Assembly (NCBI GenBank): GCA_035533475.1
Contig: DATLTS010000056.1
Coordinates: 1 to 43,031, forward strand
Reading direction: 5' to 3'
Source: Mycobacteriales bacterium
GTDB taxonomy: Bacteria > Actinomycetota > Actinomycetes > DATLTS01
DNA: 43,031 nt
In this document: positions 8,112 through 18,528 of the stretch, one piece after another
Layout of the letters: every line of letters starts with the position of its first letter
Position numbering within the stretch: position 1 is the stretch's first letter
Translations under genes and position numbers: made by a program
The notes under the pieces: model-generated
Seen by the model: the letters and a program-made list of their open reading frames with translations, nothing else
What the model was told of the DNA's origin: nothing
The model's database searches: none

Positions 8112-8597
8112 ATGAGGTCCCCACGCCCGTCCATAGGAACGCTCGCCGCGACGGCCGGCCTGCTCGGCGCCCTGTCGGGTTGCGGCGGAGCCGGCGCACC
8201 CGGGCTGCACGTTGGTAACCCGACGGCTCGACCCTCCGGAACGGCACCCGCCCCGCGACTTGCAACGCCGGCCCCGACGGCCCGCCCCAGCGTGGCGGCG
8301 AGCCCGGGCGCGCTGACCCGGGCGCCCACCGCCAGCCCGCCGCCGCTGGGTTCGCCGAGCCCCGCGGCGCGCACCACCGCGCCCACCGCGGCGCGCACCA
8401 CCGCGCCCACCGCGGAACCGACGCGTTCCGCGTCGCCGTCACCGCGCGCGTCGACCGCCAGCCCAACCCGGTCCCCGACCCCAAGCACGTCCCCGCGGCC
8501 GACCGCGACCGCTTCCGGATCGTGCATACCGCAGGGTGGCGGCGACGGCGACGGTGACAACGGCGGGGGTCCGAGCGACGGGGACGGCTGCACGTGA
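8112..8597 (+). CDS. Pro/Thr/Ser/Ala-rich lipoprotein
   Basis: The protein has 161 residues. ATG at 8112 is followed by a lipoprotein signal peptide ending LLGALSGCGG, so the lipidated cysteine is in the lipobox LSGC. The rest is low-complexity Pro/Thr/Ser/Ala sequence typical of cell-wall-spanning linkers, then a short tail with one Cys, a Gly/Asp-rich stretch and a final Cys (SGSCIPQGGGDGDGDNGG ... DGCT). A 24-bp unit is perfectly duplicated in tandem at 8364-8387 and 8388-8411, giving AARTTAPT twice. The two tail cysteines could pair. No catalytic domain is present. A longer frame runs upstream inside the GGDEF-EAL gene, but the lipobox fixes this start. Confidence 0.7.
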   Translation: MRSPRPSIGTLAATAGLLGALSGCGGAGAPGLHVGNPTARPSGTAPAPRLATPAPTARPSVAASPGALTRAPTASPPPLGSPSPAARTTAPTAARTTAPTAEPTRSASPSPRASTASPTRSPTPSTSPRPTATASGSCIPQGGGDGDGDNGGGPSDGDGCT

Positions 8598-8616
8598 GTC
8601 GACCCGAGCGCCATCG

Positions 8617-9390
8617 CTAGCCGGCCGCCGGCTTCCCGGGTTTGCGGGGTGCCGCCGCCTTCGGCGCCTCGTCCGGGGGGACCGGCGGAACGCCGAGCAG
8701 CCGGCCCAACTGGGGGCCGAGGATTCGCTTGAACTTGCGCCGCGGCCGGTTGCGGTCGAGCACCGCGACCTCCAGCTGCTCCGGGGTGAGGGTGCGGGGT
8801 TCGCCGTTGTCCGCCGCCGGGTCGGCCCGCAGCGCGGCCACCGCGATCGCGAGCGCGGCCGCGAGGTCGAGGTCGGGCCGGTGGCTTTCCCGGAGCCGGC
8901 TGCTGATCGCCTCGGCGGACCCGCCCATAACGACGAAGTTCTGTTCGTCACCTACCGAACCGTCGTAGGTGAGTCGGTACATCTGGTCCTCGTCGGCCCG
9001 GTCCCCGATCTCGGCGACGACGAGCTCCACCTCGAACGGCTTGTCCCCGGGCCCGGAAAAGATCGTGCCGAGGGTCTGCGCATACGCGTTGGCGAGTCCG
9101 CGCCCGGTGACGTCGCGCCGGTCGTAGGAGTAGCCGCGCAGGTCGGCGAGCCGGACCCCGGCCTGCCGGAGGTTCTCGAACTCGTTGTACTTACCAACCG
9201 CGGCGAAGGCGATCCGGTCGTAGATCTCGCTGATCTTGTGCAGCGCGTTCGACGGGTTCTCCGCGACCAGGACGATGCCGTCGACGTACTGCATGACGAG
9301 CACGCTTCGGCCGCGCGCGATGCCCTTGCGGGCGTAGTCGGCCCGGTCCTTCATCAGCTGCTCGGGCGAGACGTAGAACGGGGTCGCCAA
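8617..9390 (-). CDS. prcA: Proteasome alpha subunit
   Basis: This is a 257-residue alpha subunit of the actinobacterial 20S proteasome. The N-terminus [20 protein letters not shown] is the gate and alpha-ring segment, followed by [14 protein letters not shown], the alpha-type [15 protein letters not shown] and [19 protein letters not shown]. The fold lacks the catalytic threonine, as expected. The C-terminus is a long basic and Pro/Ala-rich extension (after residue 215), which is usual in actinobacteria. The start codon is TTG at 9388-9390; an AGGAGG lies eight bases upstream and the protein aligns with known N-termini from there. It follows prcB by 29 bases on the same strand. pafA, often next in this order, is absent: the next gene is a convergent lipoprotein. 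Confidence 0.96.
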   Translation of the reverse strand: MATPFYVSPEQLMKDRADYARKGIARGRSVLVMQYVDGIVLVAENPSNALHKISEIYDRIAFAAVGKYNEFENLRQAGVRLADLRGYSYDRRDVTGRGLANAYAQTLGTIFSGPGDKPFEVELVVAEIGDRADEDQMYRLTYDGSVGDEQNFVVMGGSAEAISSRLRESHRPDLDLAAALAIAVAALRADPAADNGEPRTLTPEQLEVAVLDRNRPRRKFKRILGPQLGRLLGVPPVPPDEAPKAAAPRKPGKPAAG

Positions 9391-9419
9391 CGGTGCGTCC
9401 TCCTGTGGTCGGGTGGTGC

Positions 9420-10268
9420 CTAGGCCGGCCGGAGCGGGGCGGGCAGGCCGCCCGGGTTGGCCATCCGCTCCTCGACGACAGCTTGCGTGATGCCCGCCAC
9501 GTCGCCCTCCGCGAGCTTGCGGACACCCTCGGCGGTGACCGCAAGCACCACCGGGAAGATCCCCCGGGTGAGGTCGGGTCCGCCGGTGGCCGAGTCGTCG
9601 TCGGCGGCGTCGTAGAGGGCGTTGATGCTGGCGAGCACCGCGTCGGCTTCGGTGAAGCTTTCGCGATAGGTCTTCTTCAGCGCGCCCCGGGCGAAAACCG
9701 AGCCCGACCCGACCGAGTGAAACGAGTGCTCCTCGTACCGGCCGCCGGTGACGTCGTAGGAGAAGATCCGGCCGGCCCGTGCCGGGTCGTCGGCGTCGAG
9801 GTCGTAGCCCGCGAACAGGGGAACGACGGCGAGGCCCTGCATGGCCATTGCCAGGTTGTTGCGGATGAGCATGGAGAGCCGGTTTGCTTTCCCGTCGAGG
9901 GAAAGCACGGTGCCCTCGATCTTCTCGTAGTGCTCGAGCTCCACCTGGAACAGTCGGACCAGTTCGATGGCGATCCCCGCCGAGCCGGCGATGCCGACGG
10001 TGGAGTAGTCGTCGGCCTGGAAGACCTTCTCGATGTCGCGCTGGGCGATGTAGCTGCCCATCGTGGCCCGCCGGTCCCCCGCCATGACCACACCGCCGGC
10101 GTGCGCGACCGCAACGATTGTGGTGCCGTGCGGTGCCTCCGGGACCGGCAGGGCGGCGTTGGTCGGACGGCGGCTCGGCAACAGGTCGGGAGCCTGCTCG
10201 GCGAGGAAATCCGCGAACGACGACGTGCCGGGTCTCATGAACCCGGCGGGAAACCGGAGGTCGGTCAC
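9420..10268 (-). CDS. prcB: Proteasome beta subunit
   Basis: This is a 282-residue catalytic beta subunit. Residues 1-48 form the propeptide that is removed on assembly. The junction [11 protein letters not shown] exposes Thr49 as the N-terminal nucleophile. The conserved Asp, Lys and Gly segments follow ([23 protein letters not shown]), as does the late [10 protein letters not shown]. Seven-membered beta rings form the proteolytic chamber between alpha rings. Translation starts with GTG overlapping the pup stop by four bases (GTGA), so pup and prcB are coupled. Confidence 0.96.
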   Translation of the reverse strand: MTDLRFPAGFMRPGTSSFADFLAEQAPDLLPSRRPTNAALPVPEAPHGTTIVAVAHAGGVVMAGDRRATMGSYIAQRDIEKVFQADDYSTVGIAGSAGIAIELVRLFQVELEHYEKIEGTVLSLDGKANRLSMLIRNNLAMAMQGLAVVPLFAGYDLDADDPARAGRIFSYDVTGGRYEEHSFHSVGSGSVFARGALKKTYRESFTEADAVLASINALYDAADDDSATGGPDLTRGIFPVVLAVTAEGVRKLAEGDVAGITQAVVEERMANPGGLPAPLRPA

Positions 10269-10480
10269 TCTCCGCCCTTCTGGATGTAGCCGCGCACGAA
10301 GTCCTCCGCGTTCTCCTCCAACACCGAATCGATCTCGTCGAGCATCGCGTCGACGTCTTCGGTCAGCTTCTCGTGCCGCTCGGCGAGGCTTTCGGTGTCT
10401 GCCGCTTCCGGCGCGACGTCCTCGACGTCCTCGCTCTTTCTCGAGGCCCGTTGCTGCCCGCCGGGCTCTTTCGTGGCCAT
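10265..10480 (-). CDS. pup: Prokaryotic ubiquitin-like protein Pup, ending in Gly-Gly-Glu
   Basis: The protein has 71 residues, with the disordered charged N-terminus and the conserved Arc-binding helix region ([19 protein letters not shown]), then [14 protein letters not shown]. Pup is ligated through its last residue to lysines of target proteins, which Arc and the 20S core then degrade. Here the genome encodes Glu directly, where mycobacteria encode Gln, so no deamidation is needed before ligation. ATG at 10478-10480 has a GAGGAGAG site upstream. The stop overlaps prcB. Confidence 0.97.
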   Translation of the reverse strand: MATKEPGGQQRASRKSEDVEDVAPEAADTESLAERHEKLTEDVDAMLDEIDSVLEENAEDFVRGYIQKGGE

Positions 10481-10571
10481 GGCGCCCTCTCCTCGGGTTA
10501 TCCCGCGGGCTCCGAGCCTATCTGCGGCTCCGCTCGGCCCGGCACGAACGCGGCCCCCAACACCGCCGAAA

Positions 10572-11615
10572 TCAGCGTGGCCGTCCCGCCCGGTAGATCG
10601 TGTAGCCGGAGGAGGCCCGGTACGGCGGTTCGACGGTCAGGCCGGCTCCGGCGAGCAGCCGGTCGACCTCGGGGGCCGGAATGGCCACCCCGTAGCCTGG
10701 CCCCCCGGCGGCGAGCGAGTCCTGCATGCAGTAGACCAGCGCGCCGGCATACCCGACGACCGATGCCGGATCGGCGGTATCCACGTCGAGGTCACCGCTC
10801 TGCGTGGGCTCGACGACGACCAGCCGGCCGCCGGGACGCATGACCCGCGCGGCTTCGTCCAGGACGGCGGCCGGATCTCCGAAATGGTGCAGCGAGTCGA
10901 GCACCAGGACCAGGTCGTAGCGTCGGGGCCCGGGAAGGGCGCGGACGTCGGCTTCGATCAGGTCGACGTTCGTCACCAGTGCGGCGTCGATCTCCTTGCG
11001 ACCTCGGTCGAACGACTCCCCGTCGATGTCGAACCCGGTGATCCGCGAGCGCGGGAAGGTGCGCCCCACGAGCAGGCAGGCATGCCCGCGGCCGCACCCG
11101 AACTCGGCCACCTCGATGCCGTCCTCGAGTGCCTCGAGCAGGCCCGGGACGCTGGCCAGCCATTCGGGCACGAGCAGCGCGTCGTAGACGGGGGCGTTGA
11201 ACCGCTCGAGCAGGTCCCCGGCCACCTCGTGGAAACGTTCCGGACGGATCCCCGCGCCGGTGCGGATCGCCGTGGCGACGTCCGGCAGCAACTCGGGCAA
11301 CCGCCGAGCGAACTCGAAAACCACCCCGGGGTCCAGGCCGAGCGCCCCGCTGAAGGTCGCCCGGGTTTCCTCGGTCGGCCGGAACCGGCCGCCGCGGTGC
11401 GTGAGGTATCCGGCGGCGGTCATCCCGGACAGCCAGCCCAGGGCACACCGTGCGTCGAGGCCCGCGTGCCGCGCGACCGCCTCCGGGGTGTCCGCGCCGT
11501 CCAGGACGGCGGCCAGGGCGCCGGTCCGCCGACCCAGGTCGACCAGGACTACGGAGTAGTAACCGGCGAGATGGCGCGCGGCGAGCGGCTCGCTGCGGCC
11601 CTCGGGCGGCTCCAT
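10572..11615 (-). CDS. Class I SAM-dependent methyltransferase inserted in the Pup operon
   Basis: The protein has 347 residues. Residues 1-90 look like a winged-helix or dimerisation domain, as in O-methyltransferases (ADTPEAVARHAGLDARCALG, then MTAAGYLTHRGGRFRPTEE). The SAM-binding Rossmann domain begins around residue 165 with VAEFGCGRGHACLLVG (motif I), FDIDGESFDRGR, LVLVLDSLHHFGDP and RPGGRLVVVEPT. The substrate is unknown. It lies on the pup strand, 91 bases before pup and 310 bases after dop, with a repeat-rich spacer before it. It is not a standard member of this operon. A role in proteasome biology should not be assumed. Confidence 0.85.
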   Translation of the reverse strand: MEPPEGRSEPLAARHLAGYYSVVLVDLGRRTGALAAVLDGADTPEAVARHAGLDARCALGWLSGMTAAGYLTHRGGRFRPTEETRATFSGALGLDPGVVFEFARRLPELLPDVATAIRTGAGIRPERFHEVAGDLLERFNAPVYDALLVPEWLASVPGLLEALEDGIEVAEFGCGRGHACLLVGRTFPRSRITGFDIDGESFDRGRKEIDAALVTNVDLIEADVRALPGPRRYDLVLVLDSLHHFGDPAAVLDEAARVMRPGGRLVVVEPTQSGDLDVDTADPASVVGYAGALVYCMQDSLAAGGPGYGVAIPAPEVDRLLAGAGLTVEPPYRASSGYTIYRAGRPR

Positions 11616-11688
11616 GCCTCGACGCTAACCCGGCCCGCCGCGCGGGTCCACCGGAATCCCCCGTTCCACGCCGGGGGCGGGCTTCGGT

Positions 11689-11920
11689 GCGGCCCCGGGC
11701 ATCGCCCAGTGGGCGGTTGTGCACTACCGCCACGCTCCGACTGGGCGGTTCGCCCCGGGCAGGACGCCCACTCGCGGAAGGGGTTCGCGCCGGACAGGAC
11801 GCCCACTCGCGGAAGGGGTTGCGGCCCCGGGCATCGCCCAGTGGGCGGTTGAGCACTACCGCCACGCTCCGACTGGGCGGTTCGCCCCGGGCAGGACGCC
11901 CACTCGCGGAAGGGGCTCGC
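11689..11920. repeat. Direct repeat of about 100 bp plus extra partial unit in the dop-methyltransferase spacer
   Basis: The segments 11689-11788 and 11821-11920 match with about two differences in 100 bases, at an offset of 132. A 24-base core (CAGGACGCCCACTCGCGG, then AAGGGG) occurs three times, at 11760-11783, 11795-11818 and 11892-11915. Each large unit also holds the near-perfect palindrome CGCCCAGTGGGCG and an ACCGCC-N12-GGCGGT inverted repeat, so it can fold. Frames across it are open only because of composition. The whole 310-base gap between dop and the methyltransferase holds no gene I can support. Confidence 0.9.
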
Positions 11921-11925
11921 CCCGG

Positions 11926-13464
11926 TCAGGCCGGGTGGCCGCCGGAGAGCTGGTCGACGAGGTCCACCGCGGTCGGGCACCGGGCGAGCAGGTCCCCGAC
12001 GTGGGCCTTGGTGCCGCGCAGCGGCTCGAGCATCGGCACCCGTTGCAGGGAGTCCCGGCCGACGTCGAAGATGACCGAATCCCAGGATGCCGCCGCGACC
12101 GCCTCCGGGTAGAGCTCCAGGCACCGGCCGCGGAAGTACGCCCGGGTGTCCTCGGGTGGCGAGGTCATGGCCCGGAGCACCTCCGGCTCGGCGACCAGGG
12201 TCCGCATCCGCCCGCGGGCCACCAGGCGGTTGTACAGCCCCCGGTCGGGCCGGACGTCGGAGTACTGAAGGTCGACCAGCTGAAGCCTCGACGCCCCCCA
12301 GTCCAGACCGTCCCGGGCCCGGAACCCTTCCAGCAGCTCGAGCTTAGCCACCCAGTCGAGCTCCTGGGAGAGCGACATCGGCTCCTCGGCCAGCCGGGCG
12401 AGCACCGACTCCCAGCGGTCGAGGACATCGGTGGTCTGCTCGTCCACGTCGGCACCGAACCGGTCCTCGACGTACTTGCGAGCCTGTTCCAGGTATTCGA
12501 GCTGGAGTTGGATCGCGGTCATCTTCCGGCCGTCGCGCATGGTCAGCTGGTAGCGCAACGTCGGGTCGTGGGAGACCGCACGAAGGGTCGGCACCGGGCT
12601 CTCGACCCCGAGGTCTACGCCGTTGTCGCCCAACCAGCGGTCCTCGATCATCGCCAGCACCAGGCAGGTGGTGCCGAGCTTGAGATAGGTCGACACCTCG
12701 CTCATGTTGGCATCGCCGATGATCACGTGCAGCCGGCGGTACCGCTCCGGGTCGGCATGCGGCTCGTCCCGGGTATTGATGATCGGCCGCTTGAGCGTCG
12801 TCTCCAGCCCGACCTCGACCTCGAAGAAGTCGGCCCGCTGGGAGATCTGGAAGCCGTCCCCGCGCCCGTCGGCGCCGATCCCGACCCGCCCCGCCCCGCA
12901 GACCACCTGCCGGGAGACGAAGAACGGGGTCAGGTGGCGGACGATCTCGGCGAAGGCGGTGGCCCGCGCCATCAGGTAATTCTCGTGGCAGCCGTAGGAG
13001 GCGCCCTTGTTGTCGGTGTTGTTCTTGTAGAGCTGGATCTTCCCAGCACCGGGAATCTCGGCGGCGCGCAGCGCGGCGGCCGCCATCACCCGCTCCCCCG
13101 CCTTGTCCCAGAGCACCCCGTCCAGCGGGTTGGTCACCTCGGGCGTCGAGTACTCCGGATGGGCGTGGTCGACGTAGAGCCGCGCCCCGTTGGTGAGGAT
13201 GACGTTGGCCAGTCCGAGCTCGTCCTCGGACAGGTTCTCGTCGCCCCTGCTCAAACCGGTGGTCAGGTCGAACCCGCGCGCGTCCCGCAGCGGGGACTCC
13301 TCCTCGAAGTCCCAGCGGGGCCGGCGGTCCCGCGCCGCCGCCGACGTGGCGGCCAGGTACCCGTTGACCACCTGCGACGAGGCGAGCATGTGGTTCGCGC
13401 CCGACTGGCCGGGAACGGCGATGCCGTACTCGGTTTCGGTGCCCATGACCCGGCGAACCGTCAC
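11926..13464 (-). CDS. dop: Dop, depupylase/deamidase of Pup
   Basis: The protein has 512 residues of the glutamine-synthetase-like Pup ligase/Dop family. The N-terminus [18 protein letters not shown] (ATP and Mg site) and the later [33 protein letters not shown] and [11 protein letters not shown] are family hallmarks. The GTETEYGI form and the overall order fit Dop rather than PafA. Dop deamidates Pup-Gln and removes Pup from substrates. Because the local Pup already ends in Glu, only the depupylase role is required here. GTG at 13462-13464 lies six bases after the arc stop, so arc and dop are co-transcribed. ATG at 13446 is a less likely start because it removes conserved residues. Confidence 0.95.
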   Translation of the reverse strand: MTVRRVMGTETEYGIAVPGQSGANHMLASSQVVNGYLAATSAAARDRRPRWDFEEESPLRDARGFDLTTGLSRGDENLSEDELGLANVILTNGARLYVDHAHPEYSTPEVTNPLDGVLWDKAGERVMAAAALRAAEIPGAGKIQLYKNNTDNKGASYGCHENYLMARATAFAEIVRHLTPFFVSRQVVCGAGRVGIGADGRGDGFQISQRADFFEVEVGLETTLKRPIINTRDEPHADPERYRRLHVIIGDANMSEVSTYLKLGTTCLVLAMIEDRWLGDNGVDLGVESPVPTLRAVSHDPTLRYQLTMRDGRKMTAIQLQLEYLEQARKYVEDRFGADVDEQTTDVLDRWESVLARLAEEPMSLSQELDWVAKLELLEGFRARDGLDWGASRLQLVDLQYSDVRPDRGLYNRLVARGRMRTLVAEPEVLRAMTSPPEDTRAYFRGRCLELYPEAVAAASWDSVIFDVGRDSLQRVPMLEPLRGTKAHVGDLLARCPTAVDLVDQLSGGHPA

Positions 13465-13470
13465 GGTGGC

Positions 13471-15198
13471 CTACAGGTACTGCCCGGTGTTCGCCACCGT
13501 GTCGATGGCCCGCCCGGTCTCGTTGCCCTTGCCGGAGATCAAGGTGCGGATGTAGACGATCCGCTCGCCCTTCTTGCCGGAGATCCGCGCCCAGTCGTCC
13601 GGGTTGGTCGTGTTCGGCAGGTCCTCGTTCTCCTTGAACTCGTCGATGCACGCGGCGAGCAGGTGGGCCATGCGCAGGCCCTTCTGGCCCAGCTCGAGGA
13701 AGTCTTTGATCGCCATCTTCTTCGCCCGCGCGACGATGTTCTCGATCATGGCACCGGAGTTGAAGTCCTTGAAGTAGAGGACTTCCTTGTCCCCGTTCGC
13801 GTAGGTGACCTCGAGGAACCGGTTCTCCTCGGTCTCGGTGTACATCCGCTCGACGACCCGCTGGATCATCGCCGCCACGGTGCCCTCGCGGGATCCGCCG
13901 TTCTCGGCCAGGTCCTCCGCGTGCAGCGGCAGCTCCGGAACGATGTACTTCGAGAAGATGTCCCGGGCGGCCTCGGCGTCCGGTCGCTGGATCTTGATCT
14001 TCACGTCCAGCCGGCCCGGGCGGAGGATGGCCGGGTCGATCATGTCCTCGCGGTTCGATGCGCCGATGACGATGACGTTCTCCAGGCCCTCGACCCCGTC
14101 GATCTCGCTGAGCAACTGCGGGACGATGGTGTTCTCGACATCGCTCGAAACGCCGGACCCTCGGGTGCGGAAGATCGAGTCCATCTCGTCGAAGAACACG
14201 ATCACCGGAGTGCCTTCGCTGGCCTTCTCCCGGGCCCGCTGGAAGACCAACCGGATGTGCCGTTCGGTCTCGCCGACGTACTTGTTGAGCAGCTCCGGGC
14301 CCTTGATGTTGAGGAAGTAGGACCGGCCCTCGCCACCGCCGACCGACGCCACCTGCTTGGCGAGGGAGTTGGCGACCGCCTTCGCGATCAGCGTCTTCCC
14401 ACATCCCGGTGGCCCGTACAACAGGATCCCCTTCGGCGGCCGGAGCTGGTGCTCGCGGAACAGGTCGCCGTGCAGGAACGGCAGTTCCACCGCGTCGCGG
14501 ATCTGCTCGATCTGGTCGCGCAGGCCGCCGATCGACTCGTAGTCGATGTCCGGTACCTCTTCGAGGACCAGCTCCTCGACCTCCGACTTCGGGATCCGCT
14601 CGTAGACGTATCCGGACCGGGTCTCGAGAAGCAGGGAGTCGCCCGGGCGCAGCGGACCGTCGAGCAGCGTGTCGGCGAGCATGACGATGCGCTCTTCATC
14701 GGTGTGTCCGACGACGAGCGCCCGGTCGCCGCCCTCGAGCACTTCCTTGAGCTGGACGACCTCGCCGAGCCGCTCGAACTCCAACGCGCGAACGACGTTC
14801 AACGCCTCGTTGAGCATGACCTCCTGACCCTTGCGCAGCTGCGAGACGTCGATCGCCGGGCTCACCGTGACCCGCAACTTCCGGCCGCCGGTGAACACGT
14901 CGACGGTCCCCTCGTCCTGCGCGGTGAGGAAGATGCCGTAGCCGCTCGGCGGCTGGGCCAGCCGGTCGACCTCTTCCTTGAGCGCGACGATCTGGTCCCT
15001 GGCCTCTTTGAGCGCACCGGCCAGCCGATCGTTCTGCCCGACCACCGCCGCGAGGTTCGCCTGTGCGTCGGTGACCCGGTCCTCGAGCGCCTTCGCCGTG
15101 CGCGGCGACTCGGCAAGCTTGCGGCGGAGCAGGGCCACTTCCTCCTCGAGGAAGGTCACCTGGGTCGAGAGGTCGTCGGCGTCGCCCGCAGTCGCCAT
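13471..15198 (-). CDS. arc: Proteasome-associated AAA ATPase Arc/Mpa
   Basis: The 575-residue protein has an N-terminal coiled coil (about 13-82) that binds Pup, two OB-type beta domains (about 85-205) and the AAA module with Walker A GPPGCGKT (262-269) and Walker B FFDEMD (335-340). The C-terminus is GQYL, with the penultimate tyrosine that docks on the alpha ring. It unfolds pupylated proteins into the 20S core. ATG at 15196-15198 has a strong GGAGGAG site on the minus strand. The ferredoxin gene diverges from it across 94 bases. Confidence 0.97.
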   Translation of the reverse strand: MATAGDADDLSTQVTFLEEEVALLRRKLAESPRTAKALEDRVTDAQANLAAVVGQNDRLAGALKEARDQIVALKEEVDRLAQPPSGYGIFLTAQDEGTVDVFTGGRKLRVTVSPAIDVSQLRKGQEVMLNEALNVVRALEFERLGEVVQLKEVLEGGDRALVVGHTDEERIVMLADTLLDGPLRPGDSLLLETRSGYVYERIPKSEVEELVLEEVPDIDYESIGGLRDQIEQIRDAVELPFLHGDLFREHQLRPPKGILLYGPPGCGKTLIAKAVANSLAKQVASVGGGEGRSYFLNIKGPELLNKYVGETERHIRLVFQRAREKASEGTPVIVFFDEMDSIFRTRGSGVSSDVENTIVPQLLSEIDGVEGLENVIVIGASNREDMIDPAILRPGRLDVKIKIQRPDAEAARDIFSKYIVPELPLHAEDLAENGGSREGTVAAMIQRVVERMYTETEENRFLEVTYANGDKEVLYFKDFNSGAMIENIVARAKKMAIKDFLELGQKGLRMAHLLAACIDEFKENEDLPNTTNPDDWARISGKKGERIVYIRTLISGKGNETGRAIDTVANTGQYL

Positions 15199-15280
15199 GC
15201 TGGATCTCCTCCCGCTTGCCCGCAGCCTACCTTCGGCCCAGGGGGACCGGTTCCGAATCGCCGACCGATGCCCGGCTTGT

Positions 15281-15292
15281 TATGGTCAAGCC

Positions 15293-15293
<1 letters not shown>
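15281..15293 (+). promoter_or_regulatory. Candidate leaderless promoter of the ferredoxin gene
   Basis: A -10-like TATGGT (15281-15286) ends six bases before the ATG at 15293, which places the transcription start at or next to the A of the start codon. No Shine-Dalgarno sequence is present. I see no convincing -35. Leaderless mRNAs are common in actinobacteria, so this arrangement is plausible. Confidence 0.4.
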
Positions 15294-16428
<1,135 letters not shown>

Positions 16429-17574
16429 CTACGCCGGGCCGCGGAGCGCGGCGAGCACGTCGGCCTGCGCGAGCACGCCGTAGACCTGACCGCTCGCCTC
16501 GACGACCAGGTACTCGCTGGCCGGCGCCGCCTGGAGCGCGGCCATCAGGTCCTGACCCGAGAGATCCGCCGCGATCCGCAGCTCGGGGGCGATGTGCCGG
16601 GACAGGCTTCCGACGTTGATCCACGGCCGCCGCTCGACCGGGACCGCGGTGACCGACGCCTCCGGGACGATCCCGTCCGGGACCCCGCGGCCGTCGACCA
16701 CGACCAGGGCCCGCGACTGGGTCTCATGCGCCCGCCGGATCGCCTCGGCGAGCGGCAGGTCGGCGGCGACCGGGAGCGCCCGGCGGGTAAGCGTGCGGGC
16801 GACGAGGGACGGCACCACGCTGGAGAGCCGGAGCTGGGCCAGGGACTGGCCGGCGCTCTGCCAGAGGAACATCGCGAGCAGCAGCAGATAGAGGAAGTTC
16901 AACGTGCCGTGCCCCTGCGGGCCGAAGGTGCTGACGACCGCGAAGAAGGCGACCGCGGCGGCGATCCCGCGGCCGGTGTAGGCCGAGACCCGGGTGGCCG
17001 AAAGCTTGCTCTTGAGCCCCCACCACAGGCCGGCGCGGAGCACCCGGCCGCCGTCGAGCGGGAGGCCGGGCAGCAGGTTGAAGACGGCGACCAGCGCGTT
17101 GAGTCGGGCGAGCGCCCAGGCGAGGACCCAGGCGACACTGTGCGCCGGAAGGTTCCGCTCCGTGGCGAAGCCGACCCCGGCGAGCAGCAGCGAGGTCATC
17201 GGCCCGGACACCGCGACCAGGTACTCGATGCCCGGGGTGGGCGCCTCGCCGGTGATCTCGGACAGACCCCCGAGCAGCTGTAGGACGATCCGCCGGACCG
17301 GCAGGCCGAGGGCCCGCGCGACGACCGAGTGGGTCAGCTCGTGCAGCAGGACCGAGCCGTAGAGGGTGAGCACGCAGGCCGTGGTCACCAGGTAGGCCGT
17401 GCCGAGGGTCTGCTGGGGCAGTTGGGCGTGCACGGCCGGCCCGAACAGGTAGACGCCGAGCAACGCCACGACGAACCAGGAGGGGGCGACCACGATCGGG
17501 ATCCCGAGGATCCGGCCCAGGTGCAGGACGTTCGTCGCCCGCCTCGGCGGAGGTGCGGGCGCCGGGGCGGTCAT
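16429..17574 (-). CDS. Membrane zinc metalloprotease M50 (site-2 protease type) with CBS domains
   Basis: The protein has 381 residues from ATG at 17572-17574; the frame continues upstream without a good start. Several membrane segments surround the zinc motif LLHELTHS (HExxH) and the third-ligand motif NLLPGLPLDGGRVL. The C-terminal 130 residues form a CBS pair (PLAEAIRRAHETQSRALVVV ... YLVVEASGQVYGVLAQADVL). This layout matches the Rip3-like intramembrane proteases of actinobacteria, which cut membrane-bound regulators. The substrate is unknown. It is upstream of trmI in one transcript and divergent from the RecB-like nuclease. Confidence 0.9.
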   Translation of the reverse strand: MTAPAPAPPPRRATNVLHLGRILGIPIVVAPSWFVVALLGVYLFGPAVHAQLPQQTLGTAYLVTTACVLTLYGSVLLHELTHSVVARALGLPVRRIVLQLLGGLSEITGEAPTPGIEYLVAVSGPMTSLLLAGVGFATERNLPAHSVAWVLAWALARLNALVAVFNLLPGLPLDGGRVLRAGLWWGLKSKLSATRVSAYTGRGIAAAVAFFAVVSTFGPQGHGTLNFLYLLLLAMFLWQSAGQSLAQLRLSSVVPSLVARTLTRRALPVAADLPLAEAIRRAHETQSRALVVVDGRGVPDGIVPEASVTAVPVERRPWINVGSLSRHIAPELRIAADLSGQDLMAALQAAPASEYLVVEASGQVYGVLAQADVLAALRGPA

Positions 17575-17650
17575 TCCCCGATGGTACGGGCGGACCGCCC
17601 GTCGGCGTGGACCACGGAAATTGTCGGTGCCCGGCCCTAACCTGACCCAC

Positions 17651-18523
17651 ATGACAGCGATCGACGAGGTGCTCCGCCCGGGCGGACCCGGGCGGGTCCT
17701 GTCGCTCTCCCCGTCCCGGGCCAGCGACTTCATGAGCTGCCCCCTGCTCTACCGGTTCCGGGCGATCGACCGTCTGCCGGAGAAGCCGAGCTCGGCGGCC
17801 ACCAGGGGCACTCTCGTCCACACCGTGCTCGAGCGGCTGTTCGAGCTGCCGGCGAGCCAGCGCTCGCCGGAGCAGGCGGCCGCGCTGGTCGAGCCGGCCT
17901 GGGCCGAGCTCCTCGACTCCGAGCCAGAGGTGGCCGACCTGTTCGCCGACAGCCGCGAGCTGCTCGACTGGCTCGGCTCGGCCCGGGAGCTGGTGGCGGC
18001 CTACTTCTCCCTCGAAGACCCGACCCGGCTCGAACCGGCCGCCCGGGAGCAGCTGATCGAGACGACCCTGCCGTCCGGGCTGCGGCTGCGCGGTTTCGTC
18101 GACCGGCTGGACGAGGCGTCCACCGGGGCGCTGCGGATCGTCGACTACAAGACCGGCCGCGCGCCGGATCCGATGTTCGAAGCGCGGGCGCTGTTCCAGA
18201 TGAAGTTCTACGCCCTGGTCATCTGGCGGACCCGGGGGGTGGTGCCCGCGGTGCTCCAGCTCATGTATCTCGGGGACCGGGAGGTGCTGCGGTACAGCCC
18301 CGACGAGGTGGAGCTGCTGGCGACCGAGCGGAAGCTCGAGGCGTTGTGGGCGGCGATCGGCAGATCGATCGAGAAGGGCGAGTTCCGGGCCAGCCCGAGC
18401 CGGCTCTGCGACTGGTGCGACCACCAGGCGCTCTGCCCGGCTTGGGGCGGGACCGCGCCGCCGATGCCGGCGCTGGCCGAACAGCGAGTGGAGGAGGAGC
18501 CGGCCGTCGCCGTGGACGTCTGA
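17651..18523 (+). CDS. RecB-family PD-(D/E)XK nuclease with probable Fe-S cluster
   Basis: The protein has 290 residues. Nuclease motifs occur in order: GTLVHTVLERLF (His), RGFVDRLD (Asp) and LRIVDYKTGRAP (D-x-K core). One cysteine near the start (MSCPLLYRF) and three at the end (LCDWCDHQALCPAW) match the four-cysteine iron-sulfur clasp seen in AddB and Cas4-type nucleases. No helicase motor is attached and no cas genes are near, so it is the stand-alone actinobacterial RecB-like protein of unknown DNA substrate. ATG at 17651 has no ribosome site. TAACCT (17638-17643) seven bases upstream suggests a leaderless transcript. Confidence 0.9.
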   Translation: MTAIDEVLRPGGPGRVLSLSPSRASDFMSCPLLYRFRAIDRLPEKPSSAATRGTLVHTVLERLFELPASQRSPEQAAALVEPAWAELLDSEPEVADLFADSRELLDWLGSARELVAAYFSLEDPTRLEPAAREQLIETTLPSGLRLRGFVDRLDEASTGALRIVDYKTGRAPDPMFEARALFQMKFYALVIWRTRGVVPAVLQLMYLGDREVLRYSPDEVELLATERKLEALWAAIGRSIEKGEFRASPSRLCDWCDHQALCPAWGGTAPPMPALAEQRVEEEPAVAVDV

Positions 18524-18528
18524 GCGGC

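Noticed and set aside
6196-8484. Minus-strand open frame of 762 codons opposite the GGDEF-EAL gene
   Set aside because: The plus-strand protein has all catalytic motifs; the minus frame has none.
11689-11920. CRISPR array
   Set aside because: The repeats are long, few and unevenly spaced, with no cas genes; the units carry internal palindromes instead of spacers.
17651-18523. Cas4 or part of a CRISPR system
   Set aside because: The nuclease and cysteine motifs are Cas4-like, but there is no array or cas gene, and this stand-alone RecB-like gene is common in actinobacteria.
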